Shown here piece after piece: positions 52,701 to 61,012 of a stretch of 64,000 bases of DNA; position 1 is the stretch's first letter, and every line of letters starts with the position of its first letter. The notes under the pieces were generated by a model, which searched no databases, was not told where the DNA came from, and worked only from the letters and a program-made list of their open reading frames with translations. The DNA lies in NCBI RefSeq assembly GCF_014041915.1, contig NZ_CP059472.1:1674001-1738000 (forward strand), written 5' to 3'. The stretch is from Marnyiella aurantia. Lineage in GTDB: Bacteria > Bacteroidota > Bacteroidia > Flavobacteriales > Weeksellaceae. Both the position numbers and the translations under genes were made by a program.

Positions 52701-52828
52701 AGAATTCTGAGGTACGGAAACTCTACAACAGCAACAGAAGATATACATTGCTGGAGGAAATCGGTACCAAGCCAAACGTATTCTATCATACCAAGGTAAG
52801 AAACAGAAGAGAAGATAATAAAGTATAA
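49772..52828 (+). CDS. actB: Alternative complex III iron-sulfur subunit ActB
   Basis: A 1018-residue fusion of a molybdopterin-oxidoreductase-like domain (about 70-740, known to lack the cofactor in ACIII) and a ferredoxin-like domain. Export signal has twin arginine SRRDFLK at 51-57, and Cys71 in TLAAC looks like a lipidation site. Cysteine groups: CTGCGACIIAC from Cys762, CQHCNHAPCETVC, CIGTRYCANNC and CSLC...SQAC. Thr in place of one Cys in CIGTRYC fits the [3Fe-4S] cluster expected beside three [4Fe-4S]. Starts 22 bases after actA. Confidence 0.95.
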   Translation: MASNKIQFRSIHELKDPALNGKLAQKEFQNEIPVDEILGDDQLLNSDSGTSRRDFLKLLGFSTAAVTLAACEAPVVKSIPYVVKPHSIIPGVPNYYASTYFDGFDFASVLVKTREGRPIKIEPNPAAGAMGTTSARTQASILSLYDNDKVKQPKLNGKDETFDKVDDYVLNALTQAQGAGKRIVVLSHSFPSPTFKKLFSEFKAKYPTAELVTYDAYPYAASLDAAQEVFGQRALPVYDLTATQLVVSFQADFLGDYNGGGLETTYAAARKPGANMLKHIQIESNMSLTGANADERMPMKPSDVNQTLLAVYNGLNGGGVNNPAAAKIVKELQAKGSNAVVFADGSKAAQVLAHLINQKLGSTAFTGRANLMKEFDGARYQEFLSWMNAGQVGVLITNNVNPIYSSNKGQAFKAALGKVNAVIAVADKKNEMYKAAHAVIPVANWLESWGDLTPQSGVYALMQPTIQKIYKSRQIEESLLVWINGKNNTNNNYYEYLKANATTMIGGTSFNKVLYNGFNAAPNAGGTLSYGGGNAAQAAAEIANMKPSEYELVLYTKTSIGDGTQANNPWLQELPDPVTRLAWDNYLTVSPDDAKKLGLENDLNARMQLDGSRVNLTVNGVTIKDVPVFVQPGQADGSFGLALGYGKTDSGKIAETGVNAYPLFDGSNLALSNVKIETVSGMHEFAGMQLHNTLMGRYEIAREVPLDDFINVPFDDKINGWNKPLEYHTLTESTPAGKISLWDEHDDTDGPHFNLSVDLNACTGCGACIIACQAENNVPVVGKEEIRMSRDMYWLRIDRYYSAKEKIHTKEQVERGLNVPELYDILIEPAKNPDVIFQPVMCQHCNHAPCETVCPVAATSHGKQGQNQMAYNRCIGTRYCANNCPYKVRRFNWFTYNLNDKFDFNQNNDLGRMVLNPDVVVRTRGVMEKCSLCIQMTQNTILEAKKEGRRVADGEFQTACSQACGTGALKFGDMNDKNSEVRKLYNSNRRYTLLEEIGTKPNVFYHTKVRNRREDNKV

Positions 52829-52846
52829 ATAATAATAAGGTAACAA

Positions 52847-54241
52847 ATGTCACATTACGAAGCCCCGATCCGGGAACCTTTAATTATTGGTCACAAAACC
52901 TATCACGATATCACAGAAGATATCGCCAGACCCATCGAGGAAAGAGCCGGGAAACTGTGGTGGATTTCTTTCTACGCAGCACTTGCCCTTTTCATTTACG
53001 GCTTCGGCTGTATTGCCTATACCATAGGAACCGGTATCGGTGCGTGGGGCCTTAACAGAACCATAAACTGGGGTTGGGATATTACCAACTTCGTATGGTG
53101 GGTAGGTATTGGTCACGCAGGAACTCTTATCTCCGCAGTACTGTTACTGTTCAGACAGAGATGGAGAATGTCCGTTAACCGTTCGGCAGAGGCGATGACT
53201 ATCTTCGCGGTTGTACAGGCGGCCATCTTCCCTGTAATCCACATGGGTAGAGTATGGGTAGGCTACTGGGTATTCCCGATTCCTAACCAGTACGGATCTC
53301 TTTGGACCAACTTTAACTCACCTCTTTTCTGGGACGTATTTGCAATCTCCACTTATTTCTCTGTGTCCACGGTATTCTGGTTCATGGGTCTTATTCCGGA
53401 TTTTGCCATGATCAGAGACCGTGCGAAAACTCCGTGGACTAAAAAGATCTATACTTTCCTTGCCTTTGGTTGGGGTGGTAAAGCCAAACACTGGCAGAGA
53501 TTTGAAGAGCTTTCACTGGTACTTGCGGGTCTTGCGACTCCACTTGTATTCTCGGTACACACCACGGTATCCTTTGACTTTGCTACGTCGGTAATTAAAG
53601 GATGGCACTCTACAATTTATCCGCCATACTTCGTTGCCGGTGCGATCTTCTCTGGATTTGCAATGGTACAGACACTTCTTCTTGTTGCCAGGAAAGTGTG
53701 CGACCTTGAAGATTATATCACAATGTACCACATTGAGATCATGAATATAGTTATCATCGTAACGGGTGGTATGGTAACCGTAGCTTATGCCTGTGAGTAT
53801 TTCATCGCATGGTATTCCGGAAGCCGTTATGAAGACTTCGCATACCTTACACCGGGTGCAGCAACCGGTCCATACTGGTGGGCATTCTGGTCACTGATTA
53901 TCTGTAACCTTGTTGTGCCGGCATTATTCTGGTTCAAAAAAGTAAGAACGAACATCATCGCTACATTCATCATTGCCCTGATCATTAACATCGGGATGTG
54001 GTTTGAGCGTTTTGACATTATCGTAATCAACCTGTCACGCGACTATCTGCCAAGCAGCTGGACAATGTTTAAGCCGTCCATTATAGACGTTGGTGTATTC
54101 TTGGGAACGATCGGATTCTTCTCCGTACTCTTCCTGCTGTATGCACGTACATTCCCTGTAATCGCACAGGCGGAATTGAAATCTATCTTGAAAATTTCAG
54201 GTGAAACCTATAAAGCAAAAGAAGGAGATGAGCACCACTAA
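52847..54241 (+). CDS. actC: Alternative complex III NrfD-like membrane subunit ActC
   Basis: A 464-residue NrfD/PsrC-type membrane protein with ten helices that holds the quinol site of the complex. The start EPLIIGHKTYHDITEDIARPIEERAGKLWW is typical of ActC, and WGWDITNFVWWVGIGHAGTLISA is helix 2 with the conserved His. Gap to actB is 18 bases; the next gene, actD, begins inside its last 14 bases. Confidence 0.95.
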   Translation: MSHYEAPIREPLIIGHKTYHDITEDIARPIEERAGKLWWISFYAALALFIYGFGCIAYTIGTGIGAWGLNRTINWGWDITNFVWWVGIGHAGTLISAVLLLFRQRWRMSVNRSAEAMTIFAVVQAAIFPVIHMGRVWVGYWVFPIPNQYGSLWTNFNSPLFWDVFAISTYFSVSTVFWFMGLIPDFAMIRDRAKTPWTKKIYTFLAFGWGGKAKHWQRFEELSLVLAGLATPLVFSVHTTVSFDFATSVIKGWHSTIYPPYFVAGAIFSGFAMVQTLLLVARKVCDLEDYITMYHIEIMNIVIIVTGGMVTVAYACEYFIAWYSGSRYEDFAYLTPGAATGPYWWAFWSLIICNLVVPALFWFKKVRTNIIATFIIALIINIGMWFERFDIIVINLSRDYLPSSWTMFKPSIIDVGVFLGTIGFFSVLFLLYARTFPVIAQAELKSILKISGETYKAKEGDEHH

Positions 54242-54749
54242 AATAATTTACGGACTGTACGCCGACGATGATGACCTGATGGATGGCGTAAGGGCTTTTA
54301 GAGACAAAGGAATTGCCATTAATGAGGTGTATACTCCATTTCCGGTACACGGGCTGGATAAAGCACTTGGCTTAAAGAAAACCCGTATTTCTGATGCTGC
54401 ATTTATGTATGCTGTTTACGGTGTTACCGTGGCTATACTTATTTCCTGGTACGCCATGAATCATGACTGGCCCATGAACATCGGTGGTAAGCCATCGTTC
54501 ACATGGTGGGAAAACATGCCTGCCTTTGTAGTGCCAATGTTTGAACTTACAGTTTTCTGTGCAGCTCACATGATGTCGCTTACTTTCCTTATAAGAAATA
54601 AGATGTATCCTCTGGCACCGCCACAGAATCCTGATCCACGTACGACGGACGATAAGTTTATGATGGAGTTTCTTACAGATGATGTAGATACTGTAAAGCA
54701 AATCCTGATTGATACAGGAGTTGAGGAAATAACTGTAAAAGATGCGTAA
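54228..54749 (+). CDS. actD: Alternative complex III subunit ActD (DUF3341)
   Basis: A 173-residue DUF3341 protein: soluble N-terminus YGLYADDDDLMDGVRAFRDKGI, two helices (about 55-78 and 100-120) with HMMSLTFLIRNKMYP, and a C-terminal domain (DRTTDDKFMMEFL-like). ActD binds peripherally around ActC and ActF. ATG 54228, with GGAG directly upstream, overlaps actC by 14 bases; a GTG further upstream is less likely. Confidence 0.93.
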   Translation: MSTTKIIYGLYADDDDLMDGVRAFRDKGIAINEVYTPFPVHGLDKALGLKKTRISDAAFMYAVYGVTVAILISWYAMNHDWPMNIGGKPSFTWWENMPAFVVPMFELTVFCAAHMMSLTFLIRNKMYPLAPPQNPDPRTTDDKFMMEFLTDDVDTVKQILIDTGVEEITVKDA

Positions 54750-55440
54750 CATGAAACAGAAGATATTCAAAATAACTGCAGCTTTAGCAATAACTACTGT
54801 GATGCTTAATTCCTGTGGGCCCAAGGATAATCCACCATTGGTTTACTTTCCGGATATGTATTTCCCGGTAGCGTACGACCCTCTCATGAAAGCGGAAGAT
54901 GCTTATTCTGACCATGAAAATGAAATTCCCGCGTTTGTAAAGAACGGCGGAGCCACAGGTATGATTCCTGTGGACGGTACTGTAATGCAGAATAAAGACG
55001 GTGTAGCTGAAGCAAACTCAGCTTCTGCTATGACTCCCGATCAGTATAATGCCGGATATGCCGAGTCAAAAGGTCTTACTGCCTCGCCACTGAATGCTGC
55101 CGGACAGAAGAAGAATCTTGAGAGAGGAAAAATTTTGTATGACCGCACATGTGCAGCATGTCATGGCACTTCAGGTGACGGCCAGGGGCCAATTGTTCAG
55201 AGCGGCGCTTACAGTGGTGTGCCAAAATATGCAGACCGTGATATTTCTGTAGGTTCTGTACATTACGTAATTATGCACGGAAGAAACGCAATGGGTTCAT
55301 ACGCAGGCCAGCTTAATGCTGGTGACAGATGGAGAGTGGCCATGTATGTTATGAATGCCTTTAAAGGCGGAATGACTCCGGCTTCTTCAGGTGCTGCAGC
55401 AGGAACAGCAGCTTCAACAGATTCTACCGCAACTCAATAA
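54742..55440 (+). CDS. actE: Alternative complex III monohaem cytochrome lipoprotein ActE
   Basis: A 232-residue lipoprotein (lipobox LNSC) with one haem site CAACH in YDRTCAACHGTSGDGQGP and an axial Met candidate in RNAMGSYAG. It begins within the last 8 bases of actD. A Gly/Ala/Ser/Thr-rich tail (TPASSGAAAGTAASTDST) follows the haem domain. In F. johnsoniae ActE is thought to pass electrons from ActA to the terminal oxidase. Confidence 0.93.
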   Translation: MRNMKQKIFKITAALAITTVMLNSCGPKDNPPLVYFPDMYFPVAYDPLMKAEDAYSDHENEIPAFVKNGGATGMIPVDGTVMQNKDGVAEANSASAMTPDQYNAGYAESKGLTASPLNAAGQKKNLERGKILYDRTCAACHGTSGDGQGPIVQSGAYSGVPKYADRDISVGSVHYVIMHGRNAMGSYAGQLNAGDRWRVAMYVMNAFKGGMTPASSGAAAGTAASTDSTATQ

Positions 55441-55454
55441 TAAAAAGAATTAAA

Positions 55455-56789
55455 ATGTATAGTTTTTCGCCTAAATTAAAATTAGTTTCTATTATACTCC
55501 TCGTTGCCGGATTGGTTCTTTTTACCGCAGGATATTTTATGAATCATGGCATAGATGACACCAGAATAGAACATATGATGGAGGCTGCTATGAGCTCCGG
55601 AGAAAAAGCTCCTACGCATTCCAGCGAAGTGATGACTCCTGCAAAGGATCATGACGGTCACCTGGCCCATGCTAAACATCAGATCCATAACCAACCGTTA
55701 GCTTCTATACACTTTATTGCTGTATTCTTTTTTGGAGTTAGCTGTGCGGTAATGTTCTTCTACTGTATTCAGCATGTTGCACATGCAGGATGGCCTATCA
55801 TTATAACAAGGGTCATGGAAGCGATCGGAGGCTATATTCCTTATGGAGGTGCCATTCTGATCATCATTATGCTGCTTAACATTACACATTACGGGCATCT
55901 GTTTCACTGGATGGATCCTGAATTAACAGATCCAAACTCAGATCAGTTTGACGTAATCCTTTTTGAAAAGAAAAAGTTCCTTAATATTCCATGGTATGCA
56001 TTCCGTACGGTATTATATGTAGTAGGTGCTTCCTTCCTCGCCTGGAAGTTAAGACAGATGTCCAGAAAGGTTGATGAAACCAAGTCTCTTAGAGATTACC
56101 AGTACCTGTACAGATGGGCTGTTGGTTATATCGCTTTTTTCGGTTTCGCATCAGCAGCCTGGGCGTGGGACTGGTTAATGTCTATTGACCCTCACTGGTA
56201 CTCCACAATGTATATTTGGTACTCAATGGTTAGCTGCCTTTCCAGTGGTATTGCTGTGATCATCATACTGAGTGTTTATCTTAAGAAGAATGGTTTCCTG
56301 CCGCAGTTTAATGATAACCACCTTCATGACCTTGGCGTATTCCTGTTCGCTTCAAGTATGCTCTGGACATATACATGGTTTGCTCAGTTCATGCTTTACT
56401 GGTATGCCAACGTACCGGAAGAGGTTAACTACTTCTTTGGAAGGTTTGAGCACTATAAAGAAATCTTCCTCCCAATGCTTATCCCGAACTTCCTTATTCC
56501 ATTGTTGGTAATGGTAAGTTCCAGCATCAAGAGAAATTATAAGGTGGTTACCACAATGGCATTTATTGTCCTGTTTGGTCATGCATGGGATTACTTTAAT
56601 ATGGTAATGCCCGGTACAATTGGTCCATACTGGAGAACTCCTGAACTTTGGATTCTGACCATTGGCGCAGTACTGTTTGTTGTTGGACTGTTTATGCTGG
56701 TTGTTCTGCACACCCTTTCAAAACTCAAACTTATTCCGGAAGGTAACCCTTACCTTCATGAATCCAAGATTTACGAATATCCTTTCTAA
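55455..56789 (+). CDS. actF: Alternative complex III NrfD-like membrane subunit ActF
   Basis: A 444-residue second NrfD-type membrane subunit, with about ten helices and an early His/Lys-rich loop (KDHDGHLAHAKHQIHNQPLASIHF). Conserved ActF features are GGYIPYGGAILIIIMLLNITHYGHLFHWMD and WAWDWLMSIDPHWYSTMYIWYSMVS. It forms the second half of the membrane core with ActC. Last gene of the operon, followed by a terminator 18 bases after the stop. Confidence 0.95.
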   Translation: MYSFSPKLKLVSIILLVAGLVLFTAGYFMNHGIDDTRIEHMMEAAMSSGEKAPTHSSEVMTPAKDHDGHLAHAKHQIHNQPLASIHFIAVFFFGVSCAVMFFYCIQHVAHAGWPIIITRVMEAIGGYIPYGGAILIIIMLLNITHYGHLFHWMDPELTDPNSDQFDVILFEKKKFLNIPWYAFRTVLYVVGASFLAWKLRQMSRKVDETKSLRDYQYLYRWAVGYIAFFGFASAAWAWDWLMSIDPHWYSTMYIWYSMVSCLSSGIAVIIILSVYLKKNGFLPQFNDNHLHDLGVFLFASSMLWTYTWFAQFMLYWYANVPEEVNYFFGRFEHYKEIFLPMLIPNFLIPLLVMVSSSIKRNYKVVTTMAFIVLFGHAWDYFNMVMPGTIGPYWRTPELWILTIGAVLFVVGLFMLVVLHTLSKLKLIPEGNPYLHESKIYEYPF

Positions 56790-56807
56790 AAGGAATGCAA
56801 TAACTCT

Positions 56808-56843
56808 AAATCCCCGTTAACTTACGTTTTCGGGGATTTTTAT
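56808..56843 (+). terminator. Terminator of the act operon
   Basis: A 9-bp stem (56808-56816 with 56831-56839, AAATCCCCG arm) with a 14-base loop, followed by a T-rich tract. No oxidase gene follows it. Confidence 0.75.
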
Positions 56844-56929
56844 TATCTTTTACCTCTGTATTTGTGAGTCCACCATTTCTGATTTCATGCTTGCGATACA
56901 GTTTAACCTGATAAACCACTATAACAACT

Positions 56930-57949
56930 ATGAAAACAAAGCTTTTATTTCTGCTGGTGTTCGCCGCCTTCTTTTTAGTTTCTGCGCAAACACTGAAACT
57001 GGTCTCGGCCAACACCGGAGAACCGCTATCTAATGTTAGTTTCTTTTCTGCTAAAGGAGAACTCTATACGACTTCCGATGTGGAAGGACTGGTTCAGCGG
57101 GACGCTCTTTTGCCTGTGCAGGAATCTTATATTCTGGTGCATGATTCCTATACTCTGGCTACCGTTTCTGCAAAAGATCTGCAAGTATCCACGCTTAAGT
57201 TGAATGACCGTGTAACGGAGATCGCTCCTGTTGTTGTAAGCAGCAAAAAAGCCAGGTTCATGACCGTGCGGGGACCCTTTAATGTATACCTCACTGTTAA
57301 CAAAGAGTTTAATGTTTATGCAGATGGAATTGCTACCTATGTATACGATAGCAATACAAAGAAGGTTAAGGATCTGTACATAGAGCAGTATAGGTCATTT
57401 ACGCGGAAAAATGAAAACGAAGACCGAAAGAAGATAGCGTCTATGGTGTATACAGGTTTTTTGAAACTTCCTGAACTGGAACGAATCGGTAAAATGCAGG
57501 AACCGAAGACCAATCCCAAAAATAAGTATAAAGAGGTGAGCAATGATGATATTACAATGATGCAGCTTAACTCCGCAGCGCTTCAGGAAAAGCCATTCAG
57601 CATATTTGGATACAGCTTTTATGATTTTGTATACAAAAGCACAGTCAACTTCACCAAAGGCTCCGTTAATCTACGCGACTTTACGGGCTACAACGAGCAG
57701 TTGGCTTTTAAGTTGAAGCACAAATCTGAACCCGATTTTCACCAAATGATCAAATATGCAACTTTCATCCCACAGGAAATTGGATTTACGGATAAACCGG
57801 AATCCAATAAGGTAAAATTAGATCCCGCCAAAAGCTCCTACAGTGAACGCTATTGGGAGGAAGTGGGTTTCCCGAACATGCAGCCTGTCTTTAGCAGCTT
57901 CAGCGGCGAGGGACTTCACGAGGGTCCGAACGGTGGGCAGCATAATTAA
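56930..57949 (+). CDS. Exported protein with CarboxypepD_reg-like N-terminus
   Basis: A 339-residue protein that I cannot name further. Signal peptide 1-19 (FFLVSAQ). Residues 20-95 (LKLVSANTGEPLSNVSFFSAKGELYTTSDVEGLV) look like the beta-sandwich CarboxypepD_reg/CarbopepD-like domain that begins many outer-membrane proteins of the phylum. The rest (100-339) is strand- and Lys-rich with no barrel ending; it closes with GEGLHEGPNGGQHN. Likely periplasmic or surface-bound. Confidence 0.72.
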   Translation: MKTKLLFLLVFAAFFLVSAQTLKLVSANTGEPLSNVSFFSAKGELYTTSDVEGLVQRDALLPVQESYILVHDSYTLATVSAKDLQVSTLKLNDRVTEIAPVVVSSKKARFMTVRGPFNVYLTVNKEFNVYADGIATYVYDSNTKKVKDLYIEQYRSFTRKNENEDRKKIASMVYTGFLKLPELERIGKMQEPKTNPKNKYKEVSNDDITMMQLNSAALQEKPFSIFGYSFYDFVYKSTVNFTKGSVNLRDFTGYNEQLAFKLKHKSEPDFHQMIKYATFIPQEIGFTDKPESNKVKLDPAKSSYSERYWEEVGFPNMQPVFSSFSGEGLHEGPNGGQHN

Positions 57950-57953
57950 GAAG

Positions 57954-57982
57954 TTGAGTATCGTCAAAATAAGTTAAATTTG
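57954..57982 (+). promoter_or_regulatory. Promoter of the lipoprotein-apt unit
   Basis: TTG at 57954-57956, an 18-base spacer and a perfect −7 box TAAATTTG at 57975-57982, 18 bases before the ATG at 58001. Confidence 0.7.
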
Positions 57983-58000
57983 TATGAAATCACCTTTTCT

Positions 58001-59158
58001 ATGAGAAAATTAACCCTGCTGCTATGTGCGGTTTTCCTTTTATTAATCAGCTGCAAGAAGGATTCAGTGGATGCCACTAATCTTAAGACCTTCCAGTCCA
58101 GCATCAACGATATGGCTTCCAGCCTCAATACGCTTCAGCAGTACAAATTTAATGAGGCGCTGTACATGCTGAAGACATTCGCTGTGGACGCGGAAGGCGA
58201 AACGCACGAACTTGTACAACTGTCCAAACTCCTGGAAGGTAAGAAGGTTCCCGACATCTTCCGTATGGCCGACGAGGTTGCCAGGGAAAATGGGATTGCC
58301 TGGACCAGTACCGGTCCGCCTTCATTGGGTGAGATGAATATTTTTGAAGATGTAGCGGCCAAAGAATCGGATCCGAATGATATTTCCGCAAACGCACTCC
58401 GCATAACTACAAGGCCGGCGCAGGCAGACAGTGTGTTGGGTCCCAAAGCCCTTCTTGTAGTGCCGCGTCTGGTAGATGGCAACGGGAAACCAATTGAATT
58501 CAGTGGTGCTGCTTTAGAAACCATAATGGAAGTATACAGTGGAGGCAACAAGGTCTTTACTTCCAAAAATTTAATGCAGGACAATAAATTTTACGGCTTT
58601 ACGCTGCGTTATGATAAACTTCCTGCCGAAAAGCTGCAGAATAATACGGTTGACATCACTGTCTCTGTTAAGACAACGGCGAAGACACTTAAGATGACCA
58701 ATGTAGGTGTAAAAGTCAATCCGAATGCTTTAATGCAACCGCAGATTGCACCTCCGGCTGAACCGCTGGAAACAGAAGTCCAGGATCCTTCGCTTGCAGA
58801 TCCGCTCGCAGATCCTGCTCCGGGAAGCTCACCTGCTCCGGCTGGCGACCCCAAGACCACAGTGCAGCGCTTTCTGAACGGCATCAGTACCCAGAATTTG
58901 CGTTCTGCCTACGAGGTGTCCAGTAATCCTGCATGGGGAACCTATGATAAATTTTCTAATCCTAACTCTGGTTTCGGCAGCGTGAAAAGTGTAAATGTGA
59001 AGAATATTTCAACTTCCGCTTCAAATCCAAATTCCGCTTCCGTATCTGCTGCGTATGATGTGACAGATAAGAACGGCAACACTTCGGCACTTAATGTTAC
59101 TTTCGGTCTGAAGAATGTAAATGGAGAGTGGAAAATATCCAGTTATAATATAAAATAG
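58001..59158 (+). CDS. Lipoprotein with C-terminal DUF4878/NTF2-like domain
   Basis: A 385-residue lipoprotein (lipobox LISC, followed by KKD). Residues 20-125 are helical with a short DUF6694-like feel, a central strand region (130-235), a Pro/Ala/Asp-rich linker (EPLETEVQDPSLADPLADPAPGSS, about 246-278) and a C-terminal domain (about 283-385: TTVQRFLNGISTQNLRSAYEVSSNP, then VNGEWKISSYNIK) of the NTF2-like/DUF4878 kind. Function unknown. The ATG at 58001 gives the signal peptide directly; apt starts 1 base after its stop. Confidence 0.78.
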   Translation: MRKLTLLLCAVFLLLISCKKDSVDATNLKTFQSSINDMASSLNTLQQYKFNEALYMLKTFAVDAEGETHELVQLSKLLEGKKVPDIFRMADEVARENGIAWTSTGPPSLGEMNIFEDVAAKESDPNDISANALRITTRPAQADSVLGPKALLVVPRLVDGNGKPIEFSGAALETIMEVYSGGNKVFTSKNLMQDNKFYGFTLRYDKLPAEKLQNNTVDITVSVKTTAKTLKMTNVGVKVNPNALMQPQIAPPAEPLETEVQDPSLADPLADPAPGSSPAPAGDPKTTVQRFLNGISTQNLRSAYEVSSNPAWGTYDKFSNPNSGFGSVKSVNVKNISTSASNPNSASVSAAYDVTDKNGNTSALNVTFGLKNVNGEWKISSYNIK

Positions 59159-59159
59159 A

Positions 59160-59693
59160 ATGTCAGCAGACTTAGTACAAAGGCTTGAAAATGCAATTGA
59201 AACCGTGCCCAATTTTCCTCATGATGGTATTATGTTTCGCGACATCACGCCCATTTTTTTGGATCACCTGCTTTATGCTGATGTGATTTTGAATTTAGCC
59301 GAATTCAGCAGAGGGAAGGTTGATGCGGTATGTGGTATTGAAAGTCGGGGCTATCTTTTTGGGATTGCTGTTGCAGTGGCCATTGGGGTGCCATTCATCC
59401 TTATACGTAAGAAGGGCAAACTTCCGCCACCGTTCGTTGCAGAGAAATATGATCTTGAATATGGGTCTGCGGAGATTGAGATGCGTGAAGGCCAGTTAAA
59501 GCCCGGTCAGCGTGTATTGATTCATGACGATTTGCTTGCTACAGGAGGCACTACCGAAGCTGCAGCACGTCTGGTACAGAAGCAGGGCGCCACTGTTTCG
59601 CAATTTAGTTTCCTGATTGGTTTAAGAGGTTTGCAGGGCGAGCAGAAACTGGCGCAGTTTGATGCGGAAATTCACAAAATTCTTGAGTATTAA
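59160..59693 (+). CDS. apt: Adenine phosphoribosyltransferase
   Basis: A 177-residue purine salvage enzyme that joins adenine to PRPP to make AMP. Motifs: FPHDGIMFRDITPIF, GIESRGYLFG, RKKGKLPPPFVAEKY and the PRPP loop VLIHDDLLATGGTTEAAA. Length and layout are those of typical Apt. It directly follows the lipoprotein gene and depends on its promoter. PRPP comes from the prs gene at 36539-37477. Confidence 0.96.
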   Translation: MSADLVQRLENAIETVPNFPHDGIMFRDITPIFLDHLLYADVILNLAEFSRGKVDAVCGIESRGYLFGIAVAVAIGVPFILIRKKGKLPPPFVAEKYDLEYGSAEIEMREGQLKPGQRVLIHDDLLATGGTTEAAARLVQKQGATVSQFSFLIGLRGLQGEQKLAQFDAEIHKILEY

Positions 59694-59721
59694 AAGTTTC
59701 TGGAGCATTGTAACAAAAATT

Positions 59722-59751
59722 TTGTTAATCATTCTGAAACCACTAAATTTG
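59722..59751 (+). promoter_or_regulatory. Promoter of the TPR protein-ribH unit
   Basis: TTG at 59722-59724 (in TTTTG), a 19-base spacer and a perfect −7 box TAAATTTG at 59744-59751, 21 bases before the ATG. Confidence 0.75.
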
Positions 59752-59772
59752 CACTTCAATTTTACATAAATT

Positions 59773-60477
59773 ATGGCAAAACATAAACAAAACGAAAAAA
59801 CTCCGGAAGGTAAGGAAACAGTTGAATTCTTCAAGGATCTGGATAAGGAAGCTTTGCAGACTGAGCGTTTTCTGGAGAAGAACTCCAAAATTCTGGTTAT
59901 TTTGTTTGTTTCAATGGTGGCTGCCGTGCTGGTGTACTTTGCGTACCAGCAATTTGTTGTGGCTCCTAAAAATCTGGAAGCTACCAAAAGCTATCTGGCT
60001 GCACAGAAAAATTTGGCCGAAGGTAATAACGCTGAAGCATTGGGTGGGAAATCTGCGGCTAATCCAGGGTTCCTGGGTACTGCAAAGGAATACACCAATA
60101 CATCTGTAGGGAAACTTTCTGCTTATAATGCAGGTCTTCTTAAATTTAAAGAAGGCAAATACCAGGAAGCCTATGATTTGCTGGATCAGTTCTCATCAGA
60201 TAATGAAGTCCTGATGGCTCTTAAATATGGCGCTATGGCCGATGCTCAGTCTAATCTGAACAGAAATGACGAGGCACTTTCGCTGCTTGAAAAAGCAATG
60301 AATGCTTCAGACGATCCTTATACCAAATATTACTTTACCCGAAAAGCCGGTACAGTAGCGCTCGCGCTTAATAAAAAGGATCTGGCGAAGAAGTATTTCA
60401 CTTCCGTAGATGAGAAGTTCAAGGATTACGACAACGGAATGTCCGACGCTTATATTGAAATGGTAAAATACTTCTAA
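59773..60477 (+). CDS. Membrane-anchored TPR protein (YfgM-like)
   Basis: A 234-residue protein with a basic/acidic soluble start, one helix (about 40-62, ILVILFVSMVAAVLVYFAYQQF) and an outward region of TPR-like repeats (e.g. AYNAGLLKFKEGKYQEAYDLL, MADAQSNLNRNDEALSLLEKAM, LNKKDLAKKYF). The arrangement resembles YfgM, which assists proteins emerging from the translocon; function here is inferred only from shape. ribH follows after 2 bases. Confidence 0.85.
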   Translation: MAKHKQNEKTPEGKETVEFFKDLDKEALQTERFLEKNSKILVILFVSMVAAVLVYFAYQQFVVAPKNLEATKSYLAAQKNLAEGNNAEALGGKSAANPGFLGTAKEYTNTSVGKLSAYNAGLLKFKEGKYQEAYDLLDQFSSDNEVLMALKYGAMADAQSNLNRNDEALSLLEKAMNASDDPYTKYYFTRKAGTVALALNKKDLAKKYFTSVDEKFKDYDNGMSDAYIEMVKYF

Positions 60478-60479
60478 AT

Positions 60480-60968
60480 ATGGCAACAGTTAATCTTTCA
60501 GATTACAAACCATTACATATACAAAATGCTGATTCTTTCCGAATTGGCATTGTTGTTTCAGAGTGGAATGATTTTGTAACCCACAACCTTCGCGACGGTG
60601 CAGTAGAAGTACTTACCACAGAAGGCGTGAAGCGCGAAAATATTTTGGTTTTCAGCGTTCCCGGTGCATTTGAACTAAGCTATGCCTCCATGCAGCTTTG
60701 TAAAGAGAAACAGTTTGATGCTGTAATTGCAGTTGGCTGTGTGATACGCGGAGAAACTTCGCATTTCGACTATGTATGCCAGGCTGTGACGCACGGCATT
60801 AAAGACTGTAATATCCTTACAGATACACCCACCATTTTCTGCGTTTTAACAGACGATACCAAAGAGCAGTCCATTGCCAGGAGTGGCGGTACTTTAGGAA
60901 ATAAAGGGGTGGAGGCTGCCGTTACGGCACTGCAGATGATTGGTTTCCGAAATAAATACGGAAAATAA
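60480..60968 (+). CDS. ribH: 6,7-dimethyl-8-ribityllumazine synthase
   Basis: A 162-residue RibH that condenses the two riboflavin precursors. Landmarks: IGIVVSEWNDFVTHNL (Trp for substrate stacking), VPGAFELSYA, AVGCVIRGETSHFDYVCQAV with the catalytic His in SHFDYV, and GTLGNKGVEAAVTALQM. Length is normal. No other riboflavin gene lies nearby. Between its stop and the convergent ligase gene (44 bases) there are only weak inverted repeats. Confidence 0.96.
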   Translation: MATVNLSDYKPLHIQNADSFRIGIVVSEWNDFVTHNLRDGAVEVLTTEGVKRENILVFSVPGAFELSYASMQLCKEKQFDAVIAVGCVIRGETSHFDYVCQAVTHGIKDCNILTDTPTIFCVLTDDTKEQSIARSGGTLGNKGVEAAVTALQMIGFRNKYGK

Positions 60969-61012
60969 CCTTCAGAGCTAATTCCTGAAGCCGAAAGGTT
61001 ACCTCACCGTCG

